From Oxalobacteraceae bacterium UBA5157 (GTDB lineage Bacteria > Pseudomonadota > Gammaproteobacteria > Burkholderiales > Burkholderiaceae_D), in assembly GCA_002415335.1 (NCBI GenBank), contig DHXL01000046.1:1-7806 (forward strand): a stretch of DNA of 7,806 bases, written 5' to 3'. The notes below the pieces were generated by a model that saw only the letters and a program-made list of their open reading frames with translations, was not told the origin of the DNA and did no database searches. Shown piece after piece: positions 1-6,616 of this stretch. The stretch's first letter is position 1; the number at the start of each line of letters is the position of its first letter. The translations under genes and the position numbers were made by a program.

Positions 1-1063
1 TACCGGTGTCGAGCGTCACGTAGCCGCTGACATAGACCGGCGAATAGCGGTCGTAACCCGGATCGACCGCGGCGAATGGATGCCTGAACTTCAGCATCGA
101 CAGCGCTTCGCCGCCTGCCGTCGCGATGATCTTGCCTTCCATGCCGTAGCGTTCCAGGCAAGACCCGACCAGCTCCACTGCCAGCAGCAGGAGTAGCATT
201 TCGCCGTTGCGCTCGGTCTGCACCAGCGCATAGCGGTGGTCCGGATGCACGTTCAATGCCTGGTTGGCCGGGATGGTCCACGGGGTCGTGGTCCAGATCA
301 CCGCGTAACCCTTGTCGGTCGGCAGCTTCGCGAGGCCGAAAGCATGGGCAATCTTGTCCTGTTCCATAAACGGGAAGCCAACGTCGATCGCCGGGTCGCG
401 CTTGTCCTGGTATTCGACCTCCGCTTCCGCCAGCGCCGAGCCGCAGTCGAAGCACCAGTTGACCGGCTTCAGACCGCGATAGACGTAGCCTTTTTCCAGC
501 AGCTTGCCGAGCGCGCGCAGCTCGTCGGCTTCGTTGCGGAAATCCATCGTCTTGTACGGATTATCCCATTCGCCCAGTACGCCCAAGCGGATGAAATCCT
601 TCTTCTGGCGCTCGATTTGTTCGGTCGCATAGGCGCGCGATTTGGTCAGCACATCGGCGATCGGCAGACTTTTACCGTATTGCTTTTCGATCTGGATTTC
701 GATCGGCATGCCGTGGCAATCCCACCCTGGTACATATTGCGCGTCGAAGCCGTCCATCTGACGCGTCTTGACCACGATGTCTTTCAGTATCTTGTTGACC
801 GCATGACCGATATGGATGTCGCCATTGGCGTACGGCGGACCGTCGTGCAGAATGAATTTCGGGCGGGCGCTGGATGCCTTGCGGATCTTGTCATAGATCT
901 TTTTGTCTTGCCATTGCTTGACCCATTGCGGCTCGCGCTTGGCGAGATCGCCGCGCATCGGGAACGGCGTTTCGGTCATGTTGACCGGGTACCTGCTTTG
1001 TGGCTTGCCGGCTGGTTTGCTCATGGGCTTATTTGCGGGCTTATTTATATTCTCGTCGGACAT
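1..1063 (-). CDS. ileS: Isoleucyl-tRNA synthetase, N-terminal 354 residues (truncated by window edge)
   Basis: This class I aminoacyl-tRNA synthetase charges tRNA-Ile with isoleucine in the cytoplasm. The visible frame opens at an ATG (1063-1061) and runs off the left edge without a stop; the family is usually about 930-960 residues, so roughly 600 are missing. The class I signature HIGH is at residues 84-87 in GDIHIGHAVNK. The family segment NWCFDCGSALAEAEVEY is near 202-218. The threonine-rich editing (CP1) motif WTTTPWTIPAN is at 257-267, so the proofreading domain is only partly in view. The start is supported by AGGA five bases upstream. Residues 6-21 form a Lys-Pro tetrapeptide repeat, a lineage-type extension before the conserved RYPVNMTETPFPMRGDLAKR. 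Met14 and Met29 are possible alternative starts. It lies downstream of ribF on the same strand, as in the classical ribF-ileS-lspA cluster. Identification is secure; the exact start is less so. Confidence 0.97.
   Translation of the reverse strand, partial: MSDENINKPANKPMSKPAGKPQSRYPVNMTETPFPMRGDLAKREPQWVKQWQDKKIYDKIRKASSARPKFILHDGPPYANGDIHIGHAVNKILKDIVVKTRQMDGFDAQYVPGWDCHGMPIEIQIEKQYGKSLPIADVLTKSRAYATEQIERQKKDFIRLGVLGEWDNPYKTMDFRNEADELRALGKLLEKGYVYRGLKPVNWCFDCGSALAEAEVEYQDKRDPAIDVGFPFMEQDKIAHAFGLAKLPTDKGYAVIWTTTPWTIPANQALNVHPDHRYALVQTERNGEMLLLLLAVELVGSCLERYGMEGKIIATAGGEALSMLKFRHPFAAVDPGYDRYSPVYVSGYVTLDTG
1001..1048 (-). repeat. 12-bp tandem repeat encoding x-N/S/G-K-P tetrapeptides in ileS
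   Basis: Four consecutive 12-base units at the start of ileS encode INKP, ANKP, MSKP and AGKP (residues 6-21). On the plus strand two units share an exact GGGCTTATTT (1025-1034 and 1037-1046), a 12-base period; the other two are more diverged. The segment precedes the conserved synthetase core, so it is probably a flexible basic tail. Seen directly; origin by unit duplication is inferred. Confidence 0.75.
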
Positions 1064-1068
1064 GCTGT

Positions 1069-1072
1069 TCCT
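1069..1072 (-). promoter_or_regulatory. Shine-Dalgarno site of ileS
   Basis: AGGA on the minus strand, separated by five bases from the ATG at 1063-1061. It decides in favour of this start over the internal Met14 and Met29. It lies a few bases from the inner edge of the palindromic repeat at 1077-1128. Confidence 0.6.
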
Positions 1073-1076
1073 AATT

Positions 1077-1128
1077 TGTTAGGGGACAGGGTAACTGACA
1101 CCTGGTCGAGGCTTGACTCTGTCCCGCA
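1077..1128 (+). repeat. REP-like palindromic intergenic repeat, copy A (ribF-ileS gap)
   Basis: Inverted arms GGGACAGGGT (1083-1092) and ACTCTGTCCC (1116-1125) match at 9 of 10 positions, and the mismatch is a possible G-U pair in RNA. The flanks TGTT before and GCA after recur in the copy at 3979-4018. The centre is longer and different from the other two copies. It fills most of the short gap between ribF and ileS and would be transcribed in a ribF-ileS message. It resembles the short palindromes spread by REP-associated transposases, but no such transposase is in this window. Confidence 0.75.
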
Positions 1129-1177
1129 GTTCCTGAATTGATCAAACGGATGCTGGTTGACGACTTGCGTTTGGTCG

Positions 1178-2155
1178 TCAAATTCGGTCGGTTGCGCAGA
1201 CGGCACCGGTTTTCTGTTGTGCGAAATACGCGCGGGCCCTGACGACATCGTTATCGATCGCGGCGATCAGCGCCGGCAGGTCGTCGAATTTTTCTTCGTC
1301 CCGCAATTTCTGCAGGAACTCGACGCGCACCACTTTGCCATAGCATTCCTGCGCATAGTCGAATACATAGGTTTCCAGTAATACACGTCCGCTATCATCG
1401 ACGGTCGGGCGCACGCCCAGGCTGGCGACGCCGGGCAAGGGCTGATCGCTCAAGCCGTGCACATGCACCACGAACACGCCGGACAGCGCCGGACGCCTAT
1501 GTGCGACACGCAAGTTGAGCGTCGGATAGCCGATGCTGCGGCCGAGTTTCCTGCCATGCACGACATGGCCTGAGATCGCGTACGGGTGGCCCAGCAATTC
1601 GTTCACATGCGCAAAGTCGCCGACGGTCAGCGCGCTCCGCACCGCCGAGGATGACACGCGCGTGCCCTGGTTCATCACGGTCGGCATCGTCTCGACCTGG
1701 AATCCATACCGTTTGCCGGCCTCGATCAACAGCGCGACGTTGCCGGCACGCTTCGCGCCATAGCAAAAGTCGTTGCCGACCATCAGCCATTTGGCGTGCA
1801 AGCCTTGCACCAGCACTTTTTCGACAAAGTCTTGCGGCGACATCGCGGCGAAATGGGCATTGAAATGTTCGACGATGACGCGGTCGATGCCGGCGTCTTT
1901 CAGCGATTGCAGCTTGTCGCGCAGATTGGCGATGCGGGTCGGCGCGCGCGACAAGTCGCCCGCCAGATGCGCAAAGAACTCGCGCGGATGCGGCTCGAAG
2001 GTCATCACGGCGGCGTCCAGCCCGAGCCGGGCCGCGGCCGCGCGTACGTGCGCCAGCAAGGCTTGATGCCCGCGATGCACGCCGTCGAAGTTGCCGATCG
2101 TGAGCGCACAGGGCGCGCGCGATTCGGCATTGGGAAGTCCGCGAAATACCTTCAT
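1178..2155 (-). CDS. ribF: Bifunctional riboflavin kinase / FAD synthetase
   Basis: RibF phosphorylates riboflavin to FMN and adenylylates FMN to FAD in the cytoplasm. The 325-residue protein is near the usual proteobacterial length. The N-terminal nucleotidyltransferase half shows GNFDGVHRGHQ (21-31, HxGH type), TFEPHP (52-57), VGNDFCYGAKRAGN (126-139) and RVSSSAVRSAL (166-176). The C-terminal flavokinase half shows GRKLGRSIGYPTLN (201-214, the PTxN nucleotide-binding motif with Leu where Ala is common), SLGVRPTV (245-252) and the LLETYVFDY segment with the likely catalytic Glu261. I chose the ATG at 2155-2153, which starts MKVFRGLP. A longer TTG-initiated frame from 2182 would begin on the likely transcription start site and adds no conserved sequence. 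No clear Shine-Dalgarno is visible. It lies 82 bp downstream of mtfA and 114 bp upstream of ileS. Confidence 0.97.
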   Translation of the reverse strand: MKVFRGLPNAESRAPCALTIGNFDGVHRGHQALLAHVRAAAARLGLDAAVMTFEPHPREFFAHLAGDLSRAPTRIANLRDKLQSLKDAGIDRVIVEHFNAHFAAMSPQDFVEKVLVQGLHAKWLMVGNDFCYGAKRAGNVALLIEAGKRYGFQVETMPTVMNQGTRVSSSAVRSALTVGDFAHVNELLGHPYAISGHVVHGRKLGRSIGYPTLNLRVAHRRPALSGVFVVHVHGLSDQPLPGVASLGVRPTVDDSGRVLLETYVFDYAQECYGKVVRVEFLQKLRDEEKFDDLPALIAAIDNDVVRARAYFAQQKTGAVCATDRI

Positions 2156-2190
2156 AGAGGCCAAATGGAAAAGCTGTCGCAAAACCGTAG

Positions 2191-2196
2191 ATTATA
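2191..2196 (-). promoter_or_regulatory. Candidate -10 box of the ribF promoter
   Basis: A perfect TATAAT reads on the minus strand here, between the mtfA stop and the ribF ATG. It predicts a start near 2184 and a leader of about 29 bases. The -35 region about 17 bases upstream (around 2213-2219, GCGGAA/CGGAAA) is poor, so the promoter may need an activator. It suggests ribF-ileS can be transcribed independently of rsmE-mtfA. Confidence 0.5.
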
Positions 2197-2237
2197 GATG
2201 CTTTCCGGCCGGTTTCCGCGCCGCGACGGTGATTGGC

Positions 2238-3083
2238 TCAGGCTCGCCCCAGTGGATCTTGCCGGTAGTACAGCGCCAGCAGCCGGTAAACGTCAGGATA
2301 GTCGGCCATCAGCGGCTGCGGCCGTACAAAGAAAGCCTCCGACGCGACCGCGAAGAATTCCGCGGCATTGGTGGCGGCGTAAGCGTCCATCGGCAGTGGC
2401 ACGAACGGGTGGTCGTGCGGCGCGGCATGGTGCGGATCGGCGAGTTCGAAATCGTCCGGAAAGCGTGGCTCGAGGGCGTCGACCCTGCGGCCGAAATCCC
2501 TGTATGCGCGCGTAAACGCGCGGCTCCAGTCCGGCACCTGCAGGTCGCGGTGATAGGCCGCAAGGAGCGGTGGGAAGCCGTTGGCGCGGCCCCGGCCCAT
2601 GTCGATTTTGTGTGCGAATTCATGGATCACGACATTGCGGCCGTCTCCGAAACCGTGTGGGCTTTCCATGTCTTCCCACGACAACACGACCGGGCCATCG
2701 CCGTGGAACGCTTCACCGGCCAGTTCTGCGCGCCACTCATGCAACACGCCGGCCGCGTCCATCTGCTTCTGGTTCACGATAAACGCCGATGGATAAACCA
2801 CCACGCCTGCCATCTCGCGATACAGGTCCGGGGTCAGGTTCAGCACCAGCAGACTGGCTTGCGCGGCGACCAGCACGGCGATTTCGTCAGTCAAAACCAG
2901 TCCGCGCACGCCGGTGATGGTCTTGATTGCGAGGAATTGCTCGGACAGCGCCTTGAGTCGCAGCAAGTCGGACTCCGCCATCTGTCGCAGGAACGGCAAT
3001 CGCGCGATGCAGGCGAGCCAGAGCGCCTCGGGTATCTGCGGCTGGTGGCGCTTGAACAGTGAGTGCAGCCATTGCATGGTCAT
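2238..3083 (-). CDS. mtfA: M90-family zinc metallopeptidase (MtfA-like)
   Basis: The 281-residue protein carries HEFAH at 154-158 within NVVIHEFAHKID, the zinc-binding HExxH helix of peptidase family M90. The downstream family segment MDAYAATNAAEFFAVASEAFF follows at 232-252, where Glu242 is the likely third zinc ligand. In E. coli, MtfA is a cytoplasmic peptidase that binds the repressor Mlc (DgsA) and so affects glucose PTS genes. Whether that partner exists in this betaproteobacterium cannot be seen, so the role here is open. Compared with my recollection of the E. coli protein, residues about 200-230 hold extra sequence including the His-rich DPHHAAPHDHP (216-226). No signal peptide is evident. 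The first ATG (3083) is used; Met3 (3077) is an equally plausible start, and neither has a clear Shine-Dalgarno. It lies 73 bp downstream of rsmE on the same strand and may be co-transcribed with it. Confidence 0.9.
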   Translation of the reverse strand: MTMQWLHSLFKRHQPQIPEALWLACIARLPFLRQMAESDLLRLKALSEQFLAIKTITGVRGLVLTDEIAVLVAAQASLLVLNLTPDLYREMAGVVVYPSAFIVNQKQMDAAGVLHEWRAELAGEAFHGDGPVVLSWEDMESPHGFGDGRNVVIHEFAHKIDMGRGRANGFPPLLAAYHRDLQVPDWSRAFTRAYRDFGRRVDALEPRFPDDFELADPHHAAPHDHPFVPLPMDAYAATNAAEFFAVASEAFFVRPQPLMADYPDVYRLLALYYRQDPLGRA

Positions 3084-3156
3084 CTGGGGAAATGCGCGGG
3101 GCCGGATGTGTACAACCCTTTAGATGGGCGCCGCCGCTGCGAAATCAAGCGGACTG

Positions 3157-3882
3157 CTACATTTCGCCCCACACCGCGTTCAGTGCCGCCAGTGCCGCCA
3201 GCCCGGCGGTTTCGGTGCGCAGCACCCTCGGTCCCATCGACAGCGCCAGCGCGCCCTGCGCGCGGGCCGCGTGCTCCTCCGTCTCGGTAAAGCCGCCTTC
3301 GGGCCCGATCAGCAGCGCCACCGTTTGCGGCGGATGATGGCGCGCCCAGTCGGCTAGCGACTGTTCGGCGTGCGGCGTCAGCAGGATGCGGTGATGCATG
3401 TCCTGCTGCCCGATCCAGCCGCTGAAGTCGGCCAGTTCGGCCAGATGCGCGAGACGGTTGCGCCCGCTTTGCTCGGACGCGGCGACGATCACGCCTTGCC
3501 AATGATCATGCCGCTTGGCGGCCCGTTCGGCGCTCAGCTTGACGACGCAGCGTTGCGCGGCCAGCGGCTGGATCGAGGCAGCGCCCAGTTCGACCGCTTT
3601 CTCGATGACCCAATCCATCTTCGACGCCTCTGGCAGCGCTTGCGCCAGCGTGACGGAATAGGGCAGCTCTATTTCGCGCGGCGAAAATGCCTTGAGTTCG
3701 ACGCTGGCGCGCTTCTTCTCGATACTGCCGAGCGTCGCCGTGTATTCGCCGCCTTCGCCGTTAAACAGCGTGATAATGTCGCCCGGCGCCAGTCGCAACA
3801 CCTGCACGTGGTGTGCGACATGGTCCGGCAACGCAATGACGGCACCGATCGACAGGGCTTCTGGACAATAAAAACGGGGCAT
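3157..3882 (-). CDS. rsmE: 16S rRNA (uracil1498-N3)-methyltransferase
   Basis: RsmE uses S-adenosylmethionine to methylate N3 of U1498 in 16S rRNA, acting on assembled 30S subunits. The 241-residue length is typical. It has an N-terminal PUA-like domain (about 1-70, MPRFYCPEAL onward) and a C-terminal SPOUT (trefoil-knot) domain. Diagnostic segments are KMDWVIEKAVELG (88-100), SEQSGRNRLA (136-145), LLIGPEGGFTETE (190-202) and the knot segment MGPRVLRTETAGLAAL (216-231). The ATG at 3882-3880 starts the expected MPRFY. It has no obvious Shine-Dalgarno. It is the first gene of the minus-strand run and diverges from tkt across a 181-bp region. The family assignment is unambiguous. Confidence 0.96.
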   Translation of the reverse strand: MPRFYCPEALSIGAVIALPDHVAHHVQVLRLAPGDIITLFNGEGGEYTATLGSIEKKRASVELKAFSPREIELPYSVTLAQALPEASKMDWVIEKAVELGAASIQPLAAQRCVVKLSAERAAKRHDHWQGVIVAASEQSGRNRLAHLAELADFSGWIGQQDMHHRILLTPHAEQSLADWARHHPPQTVALLIGPEGGFTETEEHAARAQGALALSMGPRVLRTETAGLAALAALNAVWGEM

Positions 3883-3919
3883 CGTGGGCTTGGGTAATAA
3901 AGCAATTGCGGAGGCCCTG

Positions 3920-3948
3920 ATTTTAATCCCTGGTGGCGTCTCTGGTAA
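3920..3948 (-). promoter_or_regulatory. Candidate rsmE promoter
   Basis: On the minus strand TTACCA (3948-3943, 4 of 6 to the -35 consensus), a 17-base spacer and TAAAAT (3925-3920) form a sigma70-type promoter. It predicts a start near 3913 and a leader of about 30 bases. Its -35 box overlaps the -10 box proposed for tkt on the other strand. Confidence 0.4.
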
Positions 3949-3951
3949 AAT
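3943..3951 (+). promoter_or_regulatory. Candidate extended -10 box of the tkt promoter
   Basis: TGGTAAAAT fits an extended -10 (TGn plus TAnnnT). The matching -35 region (about 3922-3928, TTTAAT/TTAATC) is weak, as is common with extended -10 promoters. Transcription starting near 3958 would give tkt a leader of about 105 bases that includes the palindromic repeat at 3979-4018. Confidence 0.45.
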
Positions 3952-3978
3952 ATCCGGCTTTGCGGCACTCGCATGATA

Positions 3979-4018
3979 TGTTGGGGACAGAGTACGCTAC
4001 GCTTAACTCTTTCCCGCA
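3979..4018 (+). repeat. REP-like palindromic intergenic repeat, copy B (rsmE-tkt gap)
   Basis: Arms GGGACAGAGT (3984-3993) and ACTCTTTCCC (4006-4015) are inverted with one mismatch, around a 12-base centre ACGCTACGCTTA. The flanks TGTT and GCA match copy A. It shares AGAGTACGCT and CGCTT with copy C. It lies in the predicted tkt leader, about 45 bases before the start codon, so as RNA it could fold into a hairpin. Confidence 0.8.
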
Positions 4019-4063
4019 ATAATCTAAATTCGCCCTCAAGCTTCGACATTTACCCTGATTATC

Positions 4064-6058
4064 ATGATTCCCAAGCTCACCACCAACAAGATGGCCAATG
4101 CAATCCGTGCATTGGCAATGGATGCCGTCCAAAAGGCGAATTCAGGACACCCCGGCATGCCGATGGGGATGGCCGAGATTGCCGTTGCCTTGTGGGCCCG
4201 GCACTACCGCCATAACCCGGCCAATCCGCAATGGATCAATCGTGATCGTTTCGTGTTGTCGAATGGGCACGGCTCCATGCTGCATTATGCGTTGCTGCAC
4301 CTGACCGGCTATGACCTGTCGATGGACGAGTTGCGCAACTTCCGTCAAATGCATTCGAAGACACCCGGCCATCCGGAAGTCCATGTCACGCCGGGGATCG
4401 AAACCACGACCGGCCCGCTCGGCCAAGGCTTGAGCAACGCGGTCGGCATGGCGCTGGCTGAGAAACTGCTCGCCGCCGAGTTCAACAAGCCCGGGTTCGA
4501 TGTGGTTGATCATTACACCTATGCCTTCGTCGGCGACGGCTGCCTGATGGAAGGTATTTCTCACGAAGTCTGCTCGCTGGCCGGTACGCTGCGGCTGTCG
4601 AAACTGGTCGTGCTGTACGACGACAACGGCATCTCGATCGATGGCAACGTTGACGGCTGGTTCCGCGACGACACACCCAAGCGTTTTGAAGCCTACGGCT
4701 GGAACGTGGTGCGCAATGTCGACGGTCACAACGTCGACGCCGTGGACGATGCGATCAAGCTGGCCAAGACGTCCGACAAGCCGACCCTGATTTGCTGCAA
4801 GACCGTGATCGGCCGGGGTAGCCCGAACAAGGCCGGTAGCCACGACGTGCATGGCGCGGCGCTGGGTGACCAGGAAATCGCGGCGACCCGCGTGGCGCTG
4901 GGCTGGACCGATTTGCCGTTCGAGATACCGAGCGAGGTCTACGCCGCATGGGATGCGACTAAGCAGGGCGCCCTGCTGGAGCAGGACTGGAGCGGCTTGT
5001 TCAGGGCTTACGACGAGCGTTTTCCGCAGCATGCAGGCGAACTGCTGCGCCGCATGCAGGGCGAATTGCCGGGCAATTTCCAGGCGACCGTACGCGACTA
5101 TGTCGCCGCCTGCGTCGAGAAAAAGGAAACCATCGCGACCCGCAAGGCCAGCCAAAATACGATCCAGGCGCTGGCACCGATCCTGCCGGAATTCCTCGGC
5201 GGCTCGGCCGATTTGACCGGCTCCAATTTAACGAACTGGAAAGAGTGCGTCGCGGTGCGGCCCGATCAAGCGGGCAATCACATCAATTACGGCGTGCGCG
5301 AATTCGGCATGAGCGCGATCATGAACGGGATTGCGCTGCATGGCGGCTACATTCCATTCGGCGCCACCTTCCTCACCTTTTCCGACTACAGCCGCAACGC
5401 ATTGCGGATGGCGGCGCTGATGAAAATCCGTTCGATATTCGTCTTCACGCATGATTCGATCGGCCTAGGGGAAGATGGACCGACCCACCAGTCGATCGAG
5501 CACGTGTCGAGCCTGCGCCTGATCCCGAATCTGGACAACTGGCGTCCGTGCGACACGGTCGAATCGGCGGTGGCATGGGAGCATGCAGTCAAGCGGCAGC
5601 ACGGCCCGACCACGCTGATTTTCTCGCGCCAGAATCTGCAGTTCCAGGAACGCACGACCGAGCAGATCGCGGCTATCAATCGCGGCGGCTACGTGTTGAA
5701 GGATGCGGCCAATGCCCAGGCGATCCTGATCGCGACCGGCTCCGAAGTCGATCTGGCGATGAAGGCGGCGGCGGAACTCGCGCAACAGGGTGTCGCGGTG
5801 CGCGTGGTGTCGATGCCGTCGACCGATGTCTTCGATCGCCAGGACGCGGCCTACAAAGCGGCCGTCTTGAGCAAGGGCTTGCCGCGCGTTGCGATCGAGG
5901 CCGGCGTCACCGATCTCTGGTACAAGTACGTCGGGCTGGACGGCGCGGTGGTCGGGATCGATACCTTCGGCGAATCTGCGCCGGCCGGCGTGCTGTTCAA
6001 GCACTTCGGCTTCACGGTCGACAAAGTGGTGGCGGCAGTCAAGCACACGCTGGCATGA
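4064..6058 (+). CDS. tkt: Transketolase
   Basis: Transketolase moves two-carbon ketol units between sugar phosphates in the pentose-phosphate pathway, using thiamine diphosphate and a divalent metal. The 664 residues match the bacterial norm (about 663). Sugar- and cofactor-contacting histidines appear as SGHP (His29), NGHG (His69), PGHPE (His103) and HDVHG (His263). The thiamine diphosphate motif starts at GDGCLMEG (158-165) and ends with DDNGISIDG (186-194). VREFGM carries the proton-relay Glu413, and HDSIGLGEDGPTHQ (463-476) ends with the conserved His475. Thiamine-binding, pyrimidine-binding and C-terminal domains are all complete. The ATG at 4064 gives MIPKLTTNKMANAIRAL, aligning with the family start; it lacks a clear Shine-Dalgarno. 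The stop overlaps the next gene's ATG by ATGA. With gap downstream, it fits a central-carbon cluster of the sort seen in Burkholderiales. Confidence 0.98.
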   Translation: MIPKLTTNKMANAIRALAMDAVQKANSGHPGMPMGMAEIAVALWARHYRHNPANPQWINRDRFVLSNGHGSMLHYALLHLTGYDLSMDELRNFRQMHSKTPGHPEVHVTPGIETTTGPLGQGLSNAVGMALAEKLLAAEFNKPGFDVVDHYTYAFVGDGCLMEGISHEVCSLAGTLRLSKLVVLYDDNGISIDGNVDGWFRDDTPKRFEAYGWNVVRNVDGHNVDAVDDAIKLAKTSDKPTLICCKTVIGRGSPNKAGSHDVHGAALGDQEIAATRVALGWTDLPFEIPSEVYAAWDATKQGALLEQDWSGLFRAYDERFPQHAGELLRRMQGELPGNFQATVRDYVAACVEKKETIATRKASQNTIQALAPILPEFLGGSADLTGSNLTNWKECVAVRPDQAGNHINYGVREFGMSAIMNGIALHGGYIPFGATFLTFSDYSRNALRMAALMKIRSIFVFTHDSIGLGEDGPTHQSIEHVSSLRLIPNLDNWRPCDTVESAVAWEHAVKRQHGPTTLIFSRQNLQFQERTTEQIAAINRGGYVLKDAANAQAILIATGSEVDLAMKAAAELAQQGVAVRVVSMPSTDVFDRQDAAYKAAVLSKGLPRVAIEAGVTDLWYKYVGLDGAVVGIDTFGESAPAGVLFKHFGFTVDKVVAAVKHTLA

Positions 6059-6615
6059 CCGCAGTGCTGAAACCGGTAGCGATGAACGCAATGCTGCGGC
6101 GCGCGACGGAGCAGGATGCGGCCGCGATCGCAGCGGTGCGCGTCGACAGCTGGCGCGCGACTTATCGCGGCATGATTCCGGATGGTTATCTGGACGGCAT
6201 GCGCCTGGAAGACAGTACCGACCTGTGGACTCGGGTCCTGTCCGCCCACGCCGACAACAAGACTGCGGTGTTCGTCGCGGAAACGAACGGTGTGGTGGTC
6301 GGGTTCGCCGCAGGCATGTTGCTGGACGAAGAAAAATTCGGCCTGAATGCCGAGTTGACCGCGATTTACCTGCAACCGGCAGCGCAACGCGCCGGTCTCG
6401 GCCGCCGCTTGGTGGCGCAGGTGGCGGATATATATCGCGAGCAGGGCGCCAGCGGATTACTGGTGTGGGTGCTTGCGGGCAACCAGGCGGCGCGAAAATT
6501 TTACGAGCGGCTCGGCGCAAGATTGCTGATTGAGCAGCCATTCAGCTGGGATGGCATGGATTTGCTGGAGGCGGGCTACGGCTGGCGCGATTTATTCGCT
6601 TTGGCCTCAAAATAA
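6055..6615 (+). CDS. GNAT-family N-acetyltransferase
   Basis: The 186-residue protein has the GNAT fold signatures. LTAIYLQPAAQRAGLGRRLV (101-120) is motif A, with the acetyl-CoA pyrophosphate loop QRAGLG (111-116). NQAARKFYERLGAR (143-156) is the motif B helix. The N-terminal WRATYRGMIPDGYLDGM (33-49) is typical of a large uncharacterised GNAT subgroup. It should transfer an acetyl group from acetyl-CoA to an amine, but the substrate cannot be read from sequence. I take the ATG at 6055 because it overlaps the tkt stop as ATGA, suggesting translational coupling; Met10 (6082) or Met13 (6091) are alternatives that begin closer to the conserved MLRRAT. No own promoter is visible, so expression probably follows tkt. 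It sits between two central-carbon genes with no evident metabolic link. Confidence 0.88.
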   Translation: MTAVLKPVAMNAMLRRATEQDAAAIAAVRVDSWRATYRGMIPDGYLDGMRLEDSTDLWTRVLSAHADNKTAVFVAETNGVVVGFAAGMLLDEEKFGLNAELTAIYLQPAAQRAGLGRRLVAQVADIYREQGASGLLVWVLAGNQAARKFYERLGARLLIEQPFSWDGMDLLEAGYGWRDLFALASK

Positions 6616-6616
6616 T

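Noticed and set aside
236..1141. 301-residue open frame on the plus strand opposite ileS
   Set aside because: It is antisense to a clear ileS, has no recognisable domain, and its peptide has the Arg/Val/Leu-rich look of a GC-bias shadow frame.
2156..2182. Upstream TTG start for ribF adding nine residues
   Set aside because: It would begin on the predicted transcription start just after the TATAAT at 2191-2196, and the family starts at the MKVFRGLP methionine.
2201..2220. CCGGCCGG palindrome (2205-2212) after mtfA as a terminator
   Set aside because: It has no loop and no following U-tract on the minus strand, so it is not a rho-independent terminator; probably GC-rich chance.
2091..3062. 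323-residue plus-strand open frame opposite ribF start and mtfA
   Set aside because: It spans two well-supported genes and their promoter region in antisense, with no motif of its own.
3084..3156. Possible mtfA promoter (TTGATT on the minus strand) in the rsmE-mtfA gap
   Set aside because: No acceptable -10 box at 16-18 bases; co-transcription with rsmE is simpler.
4142..5155. 337-residue minus-strand open frame opposite tkt
   Set aside because: Antisense shadow of a complete transketolase; no start signal or domain.
5465..6541. 358-residue minus-strand open frame opposite tkt and the GNAT gene
   Set aside because: Low-complexity Arg/Ser/Pro-rich composition typical of a shadow frame, crossing a real gene junction.
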